The notes beneath the pieces are model-generated. The model made no database searches. It saw only the letters and a program-made list of their open reading frames with translations, and was not told the origin of the DNA. From Myxococcales bacterium (GTDB lineage Bacteria > Myxococcota_A > Polyangia > Polyangiales > Ga0077539), in assembly GCA_016793325.1 (NCBI GenBank), contig JAEUKI010000042.1:1-64000 (forward strand): 64,000 bases of DNA. Direction: 5' to 3'. The position numbers were made by a program, and so were the translations under genes. This document shows positions 1 through 7,545 of this stretch, piece after piece (positions within the stretch are counted from its first letter, which is position 1; every line of letters begins with the position of its first letter).

Positions 1-99
1 CGCGTCTGCGACGTCGGGCATCGATCGGTCTGACCGATCCAACATCGCGAGCGCCTCGGCACGAAACTCAGCTGTGTACTTTCTTGGTCGCGTTTGCAT
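1..99 (-). CDS. IS3-type transposase OrfA, N-terminal fragment
   Basis: Only the first 33 residues are in the window; the reading frame is open to the edge. They read MQTRPRKYTAEFRAEALAML followed by an Asp/Arg/Ser-rich stretch, the opening of the helix-turn-helix that IS3/IS911 OrfA proteins use to bind the element ends. In this family OrfA is joined to OrfB, the DDE integrase part, by programmed frameshifting; OrfB is not visible here. The start at 97-99 is supported by GGAGG about 5 bases upstream. Whether the full copy is intact cannot be judged. Confidence 0.7.
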   Translation of the reverse strand, partial: MQTRPRKYTAEFRAEALAMLDRSDRSMPDVADA

Positions 100-120
100 C
101 TGGGCCTCCAGGGGCTGTCA
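1..120 (-). mobile_element. End of an IS3-type insertion sequence
   Basis: The element runs off the left edge; only its 5' end is present. Read on the minus strand it begins TGACAGCCCC at position 120 and enters a transposase gene after about 20 bases. The outermost bases fit the TG...CA termini usual for IS3-family elements, so 120/121 is the probable junction with chromosomal DNA. The opposite end and any target duplication cannot be seen. Confidence 0.6.
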
Positions 121-152
121 ACGCAACCGAGGGAGGCCCAGGGTGAGGCCCA

Positions 153-950
153 TCACCCACCCGCCCTCGCGCTCACTTGATGCCTCGTCATCCCGCCCAT
201 CACCATCGAGAGCACGCGCACGCGGCCCCAGCGCGGGAGCATCGCGAGCGACCACTCGAGCAGCTTCGAGAGCCACCCAGGGCGCACGGTTCCGCCGCGC
301 GAGAGCGCCGCGAGGCTCTCGCGCGCGACCGTGTCCGCCGTCACCGTGCGCGACATGCGCATGTCCGCACGCGCGCCGAAGCCCGAGGCCACTGGGCCCG
401 GCGCGACCGAGAGCACGCGCACGCCACGCGGCTCGAGCTCGCGCGCGAGCCCCTCGGCAAACGTCTGAACCCACGCCTTGGTCGCCGCGTAGTTCGCCGC
501 ATTCTCGACACCCTGAAACGCGACGAGGCTGCTCAACAACACGATCGCGCCGCGCCCGCGCGCGACGAGCTTGCGACCGATCGTGTGCGCGAGAGACACG
601 ACCGACTGACAATTGACCGCGATCATCGAGAGCTCTTCGCGAACGTCGCGCTCCAAGAACGCGCCGCTCGTCCCGAAGCCCGCGGAGGCGACGAGCATCC
701 CGACGTCGAGCGACGCGGTCTCGCGCTCGACCTTCGCGACGCCGTCCGTCGTCGACAAGTCCGCGTCGATCACCAACGTCTCGGTCGCAGACAGCTCGCG
801 CGCGAGCTCCTCGAGCGCCTCTTTTCTTCGCGCGACGAGCGCGAGCTTGAAGCCCTCTCGCGCGAGCGAGCGCGCAAACGCCTTGCCGATTCCGTCGGAC
901 GCGCCCGTCACGATCGCCCACGGCCCGTACTGATCTACCCTTCGACGCAT
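153..950 (-). CDS. SDR-family short-chain dehydrogenase
   Basis: A 265-residue NAD(P)-dependent oxidoreductase of the classical short-chain dehydrogenase fold. The cofactor loop TGASDGIG is at residues 15-22, the structural Asn at about 113, Ser at 140/141, and the catalytic pair Tyr154/Lys158 in YAATK. Length and motif spacing are normal for cytoplasmic SDRs of the YqjQ/DltE type. The substrate is not identifiable. It starts 31 bp after the Fe-S/SCP2 gene on the same strand and is probably the third gene of a TetR-led unit (tetR, Fe-S protein, SDR). The C-terminus lies close to the insertion sequence end but looks complete. Confidence 0.85.
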   Translation of the reverse strand: MRRRVDQYGPWAIVTGASDGIGKAFARSLAREGFKLALVARRKEALEELARELSATETLVIDADLSTTDGVAKVERETASLDVGMLVASAGFGTSGAFLERDVREELSMIAVNCQSVVSLAHTIGRKLVARGRGAIVLLSSLVAFQGVENAANYAATKAWVQTFAEGLARELEPRGVRVLSVAPGPVASGFGARADMRMSRTVTADTVARESLAALSRGGTVRPGWLSKLLEWSLAMLPRWGRVRVLSMVMGGMTRHQVSARAGG

Positions 951-981
951 CGCCGCACGACCTTCTTTCGATGACCCGCGG

Positions 982-2340
982 TCACCTTGGAAAACACTTC
1001 GCGAATCGATCGAGCAGCGACCGATCGCCTCGAATCGACAGCTTGCCCCGGAGCACCAAGAGCACCGGGTTTCGCTTCTTGCTCACGACGTCGAGCCACG
1101 ACTGCGCGTCGCCTCGCACGGTGACGTTCGCCTCTCCGACGAGCTGCGTCGGATCGACCGAGAGCGCGCCGTCCTCGATGCGCACGGTCGCGCGATGCAC
1201 GCTGGCGTCGCGGTCGGTGAGCTCGAAGTGAAACGTCCCCTTCCAGCCCTTCGCCGGACCGCGCTGAAAGATCAGCGGCATCGCCCGAAAGAGCCCCGCG
1301 ACGCTCGTCGCGCGCAGGCTCGAGCGCACGCGCCGCACGCGTTTATGAGGAAATCTCCTCGCCGCGTGCGCCTCTGCGTCCGAGCCCTCGACCACGTACA
1401 CGGTCTCTTTGCGCTCGGTCAGCGGCGCGAGGACCTCGGTCTTGAACTTCGCGCGGTTCTCGACGAAGGGCCCGATCACGTCGTCGCCCGCGGGGCACAC
1501 GGCGATGCAGTACGCGGCCTTGTAGTTCGGTCGATACGCGAGCGACTGCCACATCGACGCCATCTCCGACAGAGGAACGCGCTCGCGAAGCTCGTGCCGA
1601 TCACGACTCTCGACCGCTTCTTCGAGCAGGTCCCCGAAGCCCGACATGAACTCGCGATAATTGTGGTCGAGGCAGGCAGAGAACCGAAACGCGCCATCCG
1701 CTTCGATCGCGCCCACGGGACAGGCCGCGACGCACAGCTTGCAATCGATGCACGGATTGAAGTCCAGCGCCGCCGTGGCCTCGTCGACGGGCACCGACGT
1801 GAGCACCGTCGCGAGCACGATGAACGACCCGAACCGCGGGTGAATCACGTTTCGGTGCAGCCCCATGCGCCCGAGCTGCCCCGCGACCGCGACGCGCTTG
1901 TGCGAGACGATCCAGGTCCTGCCCGGAAAGTCATCCATCTCCATCGGAAACGCCATCGCCGGGTTGAGCGCGCGGTGCCCCGCCGCGGCGATGCGCTCGA
2001 CGAGCGCCCGCGCGACCTCGTTCGCTCGGTCCCCCGCGTGATGAAACTCGTTGTTCGCCACGCTCCGCGCGGGGCTGCGAACGTTGTCCGCGTGCATCTT
2101 CACGACGATCGACACGAGCGACCGCGCTGCCGCAAACGCCTTGCGCACCGGCGCTCGCTCTTCTTCGAGCTCTGGGTGCTCGAGCGAGACCGCCGCCGCG
2201 TCGTCCGCGCCCGCCTCGATCGCCCACTGCCTGAGCGTCTCGGCGCTGATCGGCGCCGGGCCGACCACCGGAAGCCGCGCCCGCGCCGCGCGAACGGACG
2301 GGTGCTCGTCCGATCTCTTCTTTTGAATGTTTGTCATCAT
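982..2340 (-). CDS. QueG-like 4Fe-4S protein fused to an SCP2 domain
   Basis: A 452-residue protein with two parts. Residues about 30-290 resemble the epoxyqueuosine-reductase/reductive-dehalogenase ferredoxin region: a core with IHPRFGS near 166-172, one full cluster motif (Cys197, Cys200, Cys203, then Cys207-Pro) and a second, sparser set (Cys223, Cys278, Cys282-Pro). Residues about 355-452 look like an SCP2 sterol/lipid-carrier domain. Electron transfer to a hydrophobic substrate held by the SCP2 part is an inference from this layout. Two consecutive ATG codons lie at the start. It follows the TetR gene by 55 bp and precedes the SDR gene, probably as one operon. Length and the second domain make a housekeeping QueG unlikely. 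Confidence 0.75.
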   Translation of the reverse strand: MMTNIQKKRSDEHPSVRAARARLPVVGPAPISAETLRQWAIEAGADDAAAVSLEHPELEEERAPVRKAFAAARSLVSIVVKMHADNVRSPARSVANNEFHHAGDRANEVARALVERIAAAGHRALNPAMAFPMEMDDFPGRTWIVSHKRVAVAGQLGRMGLHRNVIHPRFGSFIVLATVLTSVPVDEATAALDFNPCIDCKLCVAACPVGAIEADGAFRFSACLDHNYREFMSGFGDLLEEAVESRDRHELRERVPLSEMASMWQSLAYRPNYKAAYCIAVCPAGDDVIGPFVENRAKFKTEVLAPLTERKETVYVVEGSDAEAHAARRFPHKRVRRVRSSLRATSVAGLFRAMPLIFQRGPAKGWKGTFHFELTDRDASVHRATVRIEDGALSVDPTQLVGEANVTVRGDAQSWLDVVSKKRNPVLLVLRGKLSIRGDRSLLDRFAKCFPR

Positions 2341-2395
2341 ATCATTCTCCGTGCGTCGTGGACCCGTCGCGCTCGACCGCGCGAGGGGCGTGCGT

Positions 2396-2938
2396 TCAGC
2401 GCCCCGCGCGCGCCACGGCGAGCACGCGATCGGACAGCGCTTCGTCGTCGATCAGCCGCGCGAGCACGATCGCGCCGACCATGCGCGCGGTCAGCTCGAT
2501 CGCCTCGTCCGTGAGCGCGTCGCTCTTGCCGCCGAGCTTCTTTTGCACGAGCCCCATGAGCCCCTTGGCCGCGTACGAAAACGCCTTTCGCACGACCGCC
2601 TTCTGCCGCGGCCCGTCCGCGCCGAGCGCCGCGACGACGCAGCCCCGCTCGGGGTGGCGCACGTGCTCGCGCGACAGGTACGCGTCGAGCACCGCCCCGA
2701 TGCCCTTGGCCGGCTCGAACACCGACTCGCTCGTCTGCCCCGCCGCGTGCTCGACCGCCTCGGCCACGAGCTCGTCGCGGTCCTCGAAGTGCGCGTAGAA
2801 TCCGCCGTGCGTCAGCCCCGCGCGCTTCATCAACGCGGGGATGCTCACCCCGTCGAGCCCAGCCCTCCGCAGCGCCGCGCTCGCCTCGGCCACGATCCTC
2901 GCCCGCACCTCTGCCTTGTGCTCGTCCGTGTAGCGCAT
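2396..2938 (-). CDS. TetR-family regulator
   Basis: A 180-residue repressor with an N-terminal helix-turn-helix (about residues 10-55; LMKRAGLTHGGFYAHFEDRD is the recognition region typical of TetR proteins) and a variable C-terminal ligand domain. I chose the ATG at 2936-2938 because MRYTDEHKAEVRARIV begins the family's usual alignment; a TTG 27 bases upstream would add nine residues. It leads the unit with the Fe-S/SCP2 protein and the SDR. A 20-bp palindrome immediately upstream is the likely autoregulatory operator. Confidence 0.85.
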   Translation of the reverse strand: MRYTDEHKAEVRARIVAEASAALRRAGLDGVSIPALMKRAGLTHGGFYAHFEDRDELVAEAVEHAAGQTSESVFEPAKGIGAVLDAYLSREHVRHPERGCVVAALGADGPRQKAVVRKAFSYAAKGLMGLVQKKLGGKSDALTDEAIELTARMVGAIVLARLIDDEALSDRVLAVARAGR

Positions 2939-2941
2939 CGT

Positions 2942-2961
2942 TGAATGACAGCCATCATACA
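2942..2961. promoter_or_regulatory. Probable TetR operator
   Basis: Imperfect palindrome with half-site TGnATGAnnG and its mirror CnnTCATnCA (14 of 20 positions symmetric), directly abutting the start of the TetR gene on its promoter side. Position, size and symmetry suit a TetR dimer site that controls the whole minus-strand unit. Confidence 0.55.
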
Positions 2962-3073
2962 ACAAGCGCTCTACCTGTCAATCCACCCGCTCGTCCGGCG
3001 CCCTCCCGTCGCCCAACGGTCGAATTAATAACTCGAAACACAGTAACCTATATCGCATTCGTCCAGATGATTT

Positions 3074-3126
3074 ACTGCAATGATTGCAGTGTTGTCATCA
3101 TTTGTTATCGTTGAGTCAGTAACTCA
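3074..3126. promoter_or_regulatory. Two palindromes in the promoter of the second TetR gene
   Basis: 3074-3090 is a perfect 7-3-7 inverted repeat (ACTGCAA, spacer TGA, TTGCAGT). 3112-3126 is a 5-5-5 repeat (TGAGT, CAGTA, ACTCA) that ends at the A of the ATG of the TetR gene at 3126. The divergent promoter region (2966-3125) is clearly more AT-rich than the genes. Which of the two flanking TetR proteins binds which site is not known; the second site is best placed for autorepression of the plus-strand gene. Confidence 0.5.
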
Positions 3127-3707
3127 TGGCCAGACCAAGAACCATGACCGACGAGGCGATCTCTCGCGCGGCCCGGGACGTCTTCGTCGAACACGGGCCG
3201 CACGCGTCGGTCTCGCTCGTCGCCGAGCAGCTCGGCGTCACGCCCGCGGCGCTCTTCGCGAGGGTCGGCTCCAAAGACGAGCTCTTGCTCTTCGCGCTCG
3301 CGCCCGGTCGGCCCGCCGTCGCCGATCGGCTCGCGGAATCGCCACCACCCAGCGACGCGCGGCCCGCGCTCGTCGAGATCCTCGGCGAGCTGATGGTGTT
3401 CTTTCAGCGCGTCTTGCCCAACTTGATCGTGCTTCGCGCGGCCGGACACACGATGGCCGACCTGCCGCCGCGCAACGAAGCCCCGCCCCCGCTCGCGCTG
3501 CGCTGGGCGCTCGCGCGTTGGCTCGAGCGCGCGAGCGAAATGGGCTCGCTCCCAAACGTTCGCTCGTGGGCCATGTCCGAAGCGCTGCTCGGCGCGATGG
3601 AGGCTCGCTGCTTCAACGCGTACGTCGGCGGAGCTGCGTTCGCGCCGGCGACCGATCGCGCGTTCGTCCGCGAGCTCGTCGACGGGCTGTTTGGAGCTGC
3701 GTCATGA
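3126..3707 (+). CDS. TetR-family regulator
   Basis: A 193-residue TetR protein; the helix-turn-helix occupies about residues 8-52 (VAEQLGVTPAALFARVGSKD). The C-terminal part is leucine- and alanine-rich and resembles ligand-binding TetR domains without an identifiable ligand. It is divergent from the first TetR gene and overlaps the next gene by ATGA at 3704-3707, so it is cotranscribed with the NmrA-like gene and probably controls it. The ATG at 3126 directly follows a palindrome. Confidence 0.85.
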   Translation: MARPRTMTDEAISRAARDVFVEHGPHASVSLVAEQLGVTPAALFARVGSKDELLLFALAPGRPAVADRLAESPPPSDARPALVEILGELMVFFQRVLPNLIVLRAAGHTMADLPPRNEAPPPLALRWALARWLERASEMGSLPNVRSWAMSEALLGAMEARCFNAYVGGAAFAPATDRAFVRELVDGLFGAAS

Positions 3708-4564
3708 GCAAGATCCTCGTCACAGGCGCGTCGGGAAACGTGGGCCGAGAGGTCGTTCGCGCGCTCGTCGCCCGCGGCCACGAGCCGATCACCGCGGATC
3801 GATCGAGCGCACGCGCACCGGGGCCATCGACCTCGCGCGCGCTGGACTTTCACGACGCATCCACGTGGGAGCGCGCCGTCGAAGGTTGCTCGCGGCTGTT
3901 CTTGCTGCGCCCCCCTGCGATCGCCGACGTTCGATCGACGCTCCTTCCCTTTGTCGACTTCGCGCGCACCCGCGGGGTCGACCACGTCGTGTTCTTGTCC
4001 GTCGCTGGCGCCGAACGAAATCGCTTCATCCCGCACAACAAGGTCGAGCGTCACCTGCGCGCGACGAGCGATCGTTTCACGAACCTGCGCCCTGGCTTCT
4101 TCGCGCAGAACCTCGAGACCGCGTACCTGCGTGACATCGTCGAGGACCGGCGGATCTACGTTCCTGCGGGCAACGCTGCGGTCAATTGGATCGACGCGCG
4201 CGACATCGGCGAGGTCGCCGCGATCGTCCTCGACGCGCCCGAACACCATCGAGCGCAGAGCTACACGCTCACGGGACCTGGCGCCGTCGCGTGGTCCGTC
4301 GTGACCGACGCGCTCTCTTCCGCGCTCGGACACGACGTTCGCTACGAGCCCGCGAGCATCGTCGGCTACGTGAGACACCTCCGTCGTCGAAAGCTCCCCG
4401 CCGGGGCGATCGCCGTCCAGACCGTCCTTCACGCGATGCTCCGCTTCGGACAGGGCGCGACGCTCGACCCCACCGCAGCGCGGCTTCTCCGCCGAGCGCC
4501 TCGCTCGATCGGCGAGTACGTTCGCGACAATGCGGCAGTATTTCGCCGCGCGATCAACGCGTGA
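3704..4564 (+). CDS. NmrA-like NAD(P)-binding protein
   Basis: A 286-residue Rossmann-fold protein of the extended/atypical SDR class (NmrA/HSCARG type). VTGASGNVGR at residues 5-14 is the dinucleotide loop; the Tyr-x-x-x-Lys pair of classical SDRs is absent, while HNKVERHL and LRPGFFAQN are typical of this family, whose members act as NAD(P)H-linked reductases or redox sensors. The start is fixed by the ATGA overlap with the TetR gene; the frame is open further upstream, but that stretch shadows the TetR gene. Likely target of the preceding regulator. Confidence 0.8.
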   Translation: MSKILVTGASGNVGREVVRALVARGHEPITADRSSARAPGPSTSRALDFHDASTWERAVEGCSRLFLLRPPAIADVRSTLLPFVDFARTRGVDHVVFLSVAGAERNRFIPHNKVERHLRATSDRFTNLRPGFFAQNLETAYLRDIVEDRRIYVPAGNAAVNWIDARDIGEVAAIVLDAPEHHRAQSYTLTGPGAVAWSVVTDALSSALGHDVRYEPASIVGYVRHLRRRKLPAGAIAVQTVLHAMLRFGQGATLDPTAARLLRRAPRSIGEYVRDNAAVFRRAINA

Positions 4565-4597
4565 CGAGCGAGCGCACGAAAATCAACGTCGGGTCTA

Positions 4598-5443
4598 TTG
4601 CAACTTCGAGTTGCTTTACCCATACCTCGACTCGTGCAAGTTGTCTCGCCCCTCGCCGCCGCGCAGCCGCTATGGCTCGTCCTCGTCTCGAACTTCGTCA
4701 CCCAAGCGATCGCGTACTTCACGGTCGTCTCGATCGTGTACGTCGTCGTGTGGCGTTGGGGGCGCGAGCGCTTTCGACGCGCGCGCATCCCGACCACCGC
4801 CCGCGCCGATCGCGCGCAATTTCGCCGCGAGATCACCAACACGTTCGTCACCCTCTTGCTCGGAATGCTCAGCGCGGGCTCGGTCCTCGCCCTCTACGCC
4901 TCGGGCCGGACGCGCCTGCACAACAACCCGACCTCGCCGCTCGCGATCGCCGCGTGGATCGTCGGAGCCCTGCTCTTCAACGACCTCTGGTTCTACTGCT
5001 GGCACCGACTTCTTCATCACCCGCGGATCTATCGGTACGTCCACGCGGTGCACCATCGAAGCATCGACGTGACCCCGTTCTCTTCGTACTCGTTTCACGC
5101 CGTCGAAGCGGTGTTGCTCGGCGCGTGGATCGTCCCCGCCGCGATCTGGCTCCCGATGCCCATGGCCGCGCTCGGCGCGCTGCAAGTGATCGGGCTCGCC
5201 AACAACGTGATGTCGCACCTCGGATACGAGTTCGTCCCGCGTTGGGTGCTCCGCGTCCCGCTCTTGCGCTGGACCAACACCGCGACGTTTCACAGCCTCC
5301 ATCACCGAGACCTCCGCGGAAACTTCGGCCTCCACTCGCGCATCTGGGACAAGCTCTTCGGCACCGAGCTGCCCGACTATGAGCGCGTGTTCGTGACCCG
5401 CAGCGACGACGCGACGACCACCCGCGACGAGCGCGCGGAGTAG
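4598..5443 (+). CDS. Sterol desaturase / fatty-acid hydroxylase family protein
   Basis: A membrane di-iron oxygenase of about 270-281 residues. Counting from the TTG at 4598, His clusters lie at 136-141 (HRLLHH), 149-153 (HAVHH) and 232-236 (HSLHH), with membrane segments at about 25-50, 83-102, 116-135 and 170-205. This is the fatty-acid hydroxylase superfamily pattern; members oxidise sterols, fatty acids or carotenoids at the inner membrane. The start is uncertain: no in-frame ATG precedes the first membrane span, and TTG 4598 or GTG 4634 are the candidates. The TetR gene that follows after 10 bp may control it. Substrate unknown. Confidence 0.8.
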   Translation: MQLRVALPIPRLVQVVSPLAAAQPLWLVLVSNFVTQAIAYFTVVSIVYVVVWRWGRERFRRARIPTTARADRAQFRREITNTFVTLLLGMLSAGSVLALYASGRTRLHNNPTSPLAIAAWIVGALLFNDLWFYCWHRLLHHPRIYRYVHAVHHRSIDVTPFSSYSFHAVEAVLLGAWIVPAAIWLPMPMAALGALQVIGLANNVMSHLGYEFVPRWVLRVPLLRWTNTATFHSLHHRDLRGNFGLHSRIWDKLFGTELPDYERVFVTRSDDATTTRDERAE

Positions 5444-5453
5444 ACTCTCGCCG

Positions 5454-6059
5454 ATGACCCGCAGCGCGCCGAGCTCGCCGAAAGATCCCGTGAAGCGCCG
5501 CGGCGCGCCCGTCGTCGAACGCGTGCTCGAAGTCGCGCTCGAAGCCCTCGCCGAGCGCGGTTTTCAGGGGCTCTCGGTGCCCGAGGTCGCCGAGCGCGCA
5601 GGGCTCAACAAGACCAGCGTCTACCGTCGTTGGCCCACCAAAGAAGCCCTCGTCGCCGCCGCCCTCGAGAGCGCCCTCGGCCACGCCGCCCCGCTGCCCG
5701 ACACAGGGTCGCTCTACGAAGACCTCGTCGTGTTCGCGCACACCGCGGTCGCGTTCGTGACCGCGCCCCTCGGCCGCGCCGTGATGCGAACGCTGCTCGC
5801 CGACGCAGACAACCCCGAGGTCCGCGCGATCGCCGACGAAATGCTCGCCGCCCAGCGCTCGGGCCCGCGCGTGATCTTTCGTCGCGCGCAAGAGCGCGGC
5901 GAGCTCGACGCCAACGCCGACGTGACGATGGCGCTCACCGTCGTCGCCGGCGCGATCCTCCACCGAAGCCTCATCGAGCAAAAGAGCGTGTCCAAGGACT
6001 TCATCCAGCGCCTCGTCTCGCTCGTCGTCCGCGGCCTCGGCCCAGCGCCAAAGCCCTGA
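5454..6059 (+). CDS. TetR/AcrR-family regulator
   Basis: A 201-residue regulator with a basic leader (SSPKDPVKRRGAP), the helix-turn-helix at about 20-65 (VAERAGLNKTSVYRRWPTKE) and a C-terminal domain of the type common in AcrR-like proteins with the TRP/TKEAL turn. It follows the hydroxylase gene by 10 bp on the same strand, which suggests cotranscription. The 3' end nearly meets a convergent membrane-protein gene (3 bp gap). Confidence 0.85.
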   Translation: MTRSAPSSPKDPVKRRGAPVVERVLEVALEALAERGFQGLSVPEVAERAGLNKTSVYRRWPTKEALVAAALESALGHAAPLPDTGSLYEDLVVFAHTAVAFVTAPLGRAVMRTLLADADNPEVRAIADEMLAAQRSGPRVIFRRAQERGELDANADVTMALTVVAGAILHRSLIEQKSVSKDFIQRLVSLVVRGLGPAPKP

Positions 6060-6062
6060 GAC

Positions 6063-6509
6063 TCACGCGGCCCGTGTCCCGCGATCCGCCGCGTCGCTCG
6101 CCGCGATCCACAGCGGTCCTGCCGCGGTCGCGAGCACGATCGCGTTGAAGACAACGTTGCTCGCCACGCCCGCTGCCATCGACCCGGCGCTGTCGAGCAC
6201 GAACCAACCGCACAATCCGACGAGCACTGCCCTTCGCACGGCGTCCGGCGCGCGGTCGAACACCCACGCCCGCAAACACCACACCATCACGCCCCAGCCG
6301 AACAGAAATCCCCCCGTGAGCGCGGTCAAAAACCGCGTGTCTCGATGCGCGAACGTCGTCGCCCCGTCGATCGGCCAGTCGAGCAAGTCCAACGTCAGCC
6401 GCGCGAGCGACGCGGTCGACGGCGTTGTTCCCAGAGAAAACACAGGTCCAAACGCGCCGATCACGATCGCGGTCACCACGAGCCACTGTTTGTGCGTTGC
6501 GGTCTTCAC
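6063..6509 (-). CDS. Conserved small membrane protein
   Basis: 148 residues, four hydrophobic segments (about 10-28, 50-78, 90-112 and 117-135). GPVFSLGT, TGGFLFGWGVMVWCLRAWVF and DSAGSMAAG are recognisable as a conserved bacterial membrane family of unknown function that is sometimes misnamed in databases. I chose the second of two GTG codons (6507-6509) because AGGAGG sits about 8 bases upstream, whereas the frame is open much further without a ribosome site. Convergent with the TetR gene. Confidence 0.65.
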   Translation of the reverse strand: MKTATHKQWLVVTAIVIGAFGPVFSLGTTPSTASLARLTLDLLDWPIDGATTFAHRDTRFLTALTGGFLFGWGVMVWCLRAWVFDRAPDAVRRAVLVGLCGWFVLDSAGSMAAGVASNVVFNAIVLATAAGPLWIAASDAADRGTRAA

Positions 6510-6826
6510 GAGCACTTCCTCCTGCCGAGCGCCGAGCCACGCGCCGCGACCTGCCGCGCAGCAGACGTTCCGCCTGGAATTCTCCAGCGACAGCGCGTCC
6601 GTGCGTCGTCGACCGAACCGGTCCATCGATGCGCGCCGAGGACACTGCCGACCGACGCGCGAAGGCACCATGACGTCCGAGGTCATGGCGTCCTCCGTTC
6701 GCACATCGACGCCGCTCCGGCGCTCCCTGCGCGCGACTGCGCTGGCAATTCAGCGCCCGAATTCGAAAGCAAGCATCGGAGCGCGACGCCTACTGCGTCG
6801 CCCTACGCTCGAAGGCAGAGAGCTCG
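6510..6826. other. Divergent intergenic region with a 7-7-7 palindrome
   Basis: About 317 bp without a supported gene between the membrane-protein gene and the hydrolase gene, which diverge. It contains a perfect inverted repeat at 6668-6688 (CCATGAC, 7-base spacer, GTCATGG), placed to control either promoter. I see no convincing sigma-70 boxes or small ORF with a ribosome site. Confidence 0.45.
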
Positions 6827-7540
6827 ATGACCCACTTCCTACTCCTCCACGGGAGCTGGCACGGCGCATGGTGCTGGCACAAGGTTCTCCCTCGGCTCGT
6901 CGCTGCCGGTCACACCGCGACCGCGATCGATCTGCCCGGTCGCGGTCGATCGCCCGCGTGGGCCCCGTGCGTGAGCCTCGGACGCATGGTCCGCGCGGCA
7001 GAGCGCGCGCTGGCACCACACACACAATCAACCGTCGTCGTCCACAGCCGCAATGGAATCGTCGCGTCCCAGCTCGCCGAGCTCGCGCCCGACCGCGTCG
7101 CGCGCACGATCTATCTCGCGTCGTTCATGCTCCCCGCTGGGCGTCGTGTCCTCGACTATGTGCCCGATCGCGCTTCCGCGATCGCGAAGCACATCCACGT
7201 CGACCGCGCGGCCCTCACCGATCGACTCGATCCGAAGCTCTATCGCGAAGGCCTCTACGCAGACTGCTCCAGCGACGACGTCGCCCTCGCCGACGCGATG
7301 CTCGTACCCGAGCCGATTCGGCCGGCGCTTGCGCGGCTGCGCTTGACGCCGGCGCGCTACGATCGAGTCCCGCGGTCGTACATTCGCCTCACCGAAGACC
7401 GCGCCGTGTCCCTCTCGCTCCAAGACCAACTCCTTCGCGAGACCTCGGTCGACGAGGTCGCCGACATTCGCGGAAGCCACTCGGTGTACTTCTCGAAGCC
7501 CGACGAGCTCACCCAGACGATCCTTCACTTGGCGAGGTGA
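6827..7540 (+). CDS. Alpha/beta-fold hydrolase, esterase type
   Basis: 237 residues, close to the size of the methylesterase/hydroxynitrile-lyase-like group. The oxyanion loop HGSWHGAWCW is at 8-17, the nucleophile Ser74 lies in VVHSRNG (a variant of the usual GxSxG elbow), and His218 in GSHSVYF is the likely catalytic base. No signal peptide, so cytoplasmic. Substrate unknown; this subfamily cleaves small methyl or cyano esters. It precedes the Ada-like gene by 5 bp on the same strand, so the two are probably cotranscribed. Confidence 0.8.
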   Translation: MTHFLLLHGSWHGAWCWHKVLPRLVAAGHTATAIDLPGRGRSPAWAPCVSLGRMVRAAERALAPHTQSTVVVHSRNGIVASQLAELAPDRVARTIYLASFMLPAGRRVLDYVPDRASAIAKHIHVDRAALTDRLDPKLYREGLYADCSSDDVALADAMLVPEPIRPALARLRLTPARYDRVPRSYIRLTEDRAVSLSLQDQLLRETSVDEVADIRGSHSVYFSKPDELTQTILHLAR

Positions 7541-7545
7541 TTTGC

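Noticed and set aside
118..974. Long plus- and minus-strand frames overlapping the first SDR gene
   Set aside because: Arg/Ala-rich shadows of a clear SDR gene; no family pattern and no ribosome site.
2320..2360. Second TetR operator at the Fe-S/SCP2 gene start
   Set aside because: Only the outer five bases (GAATG/CATTC) are symmetric; too weak to call.
6145..7545. Long in-frame extension upstream of the Ada protein
   Set aside because: It is antisense to, or out of frame with, the membrane-protein and hydrolase genes; the Ada domain begins exactly at ATG 7546.
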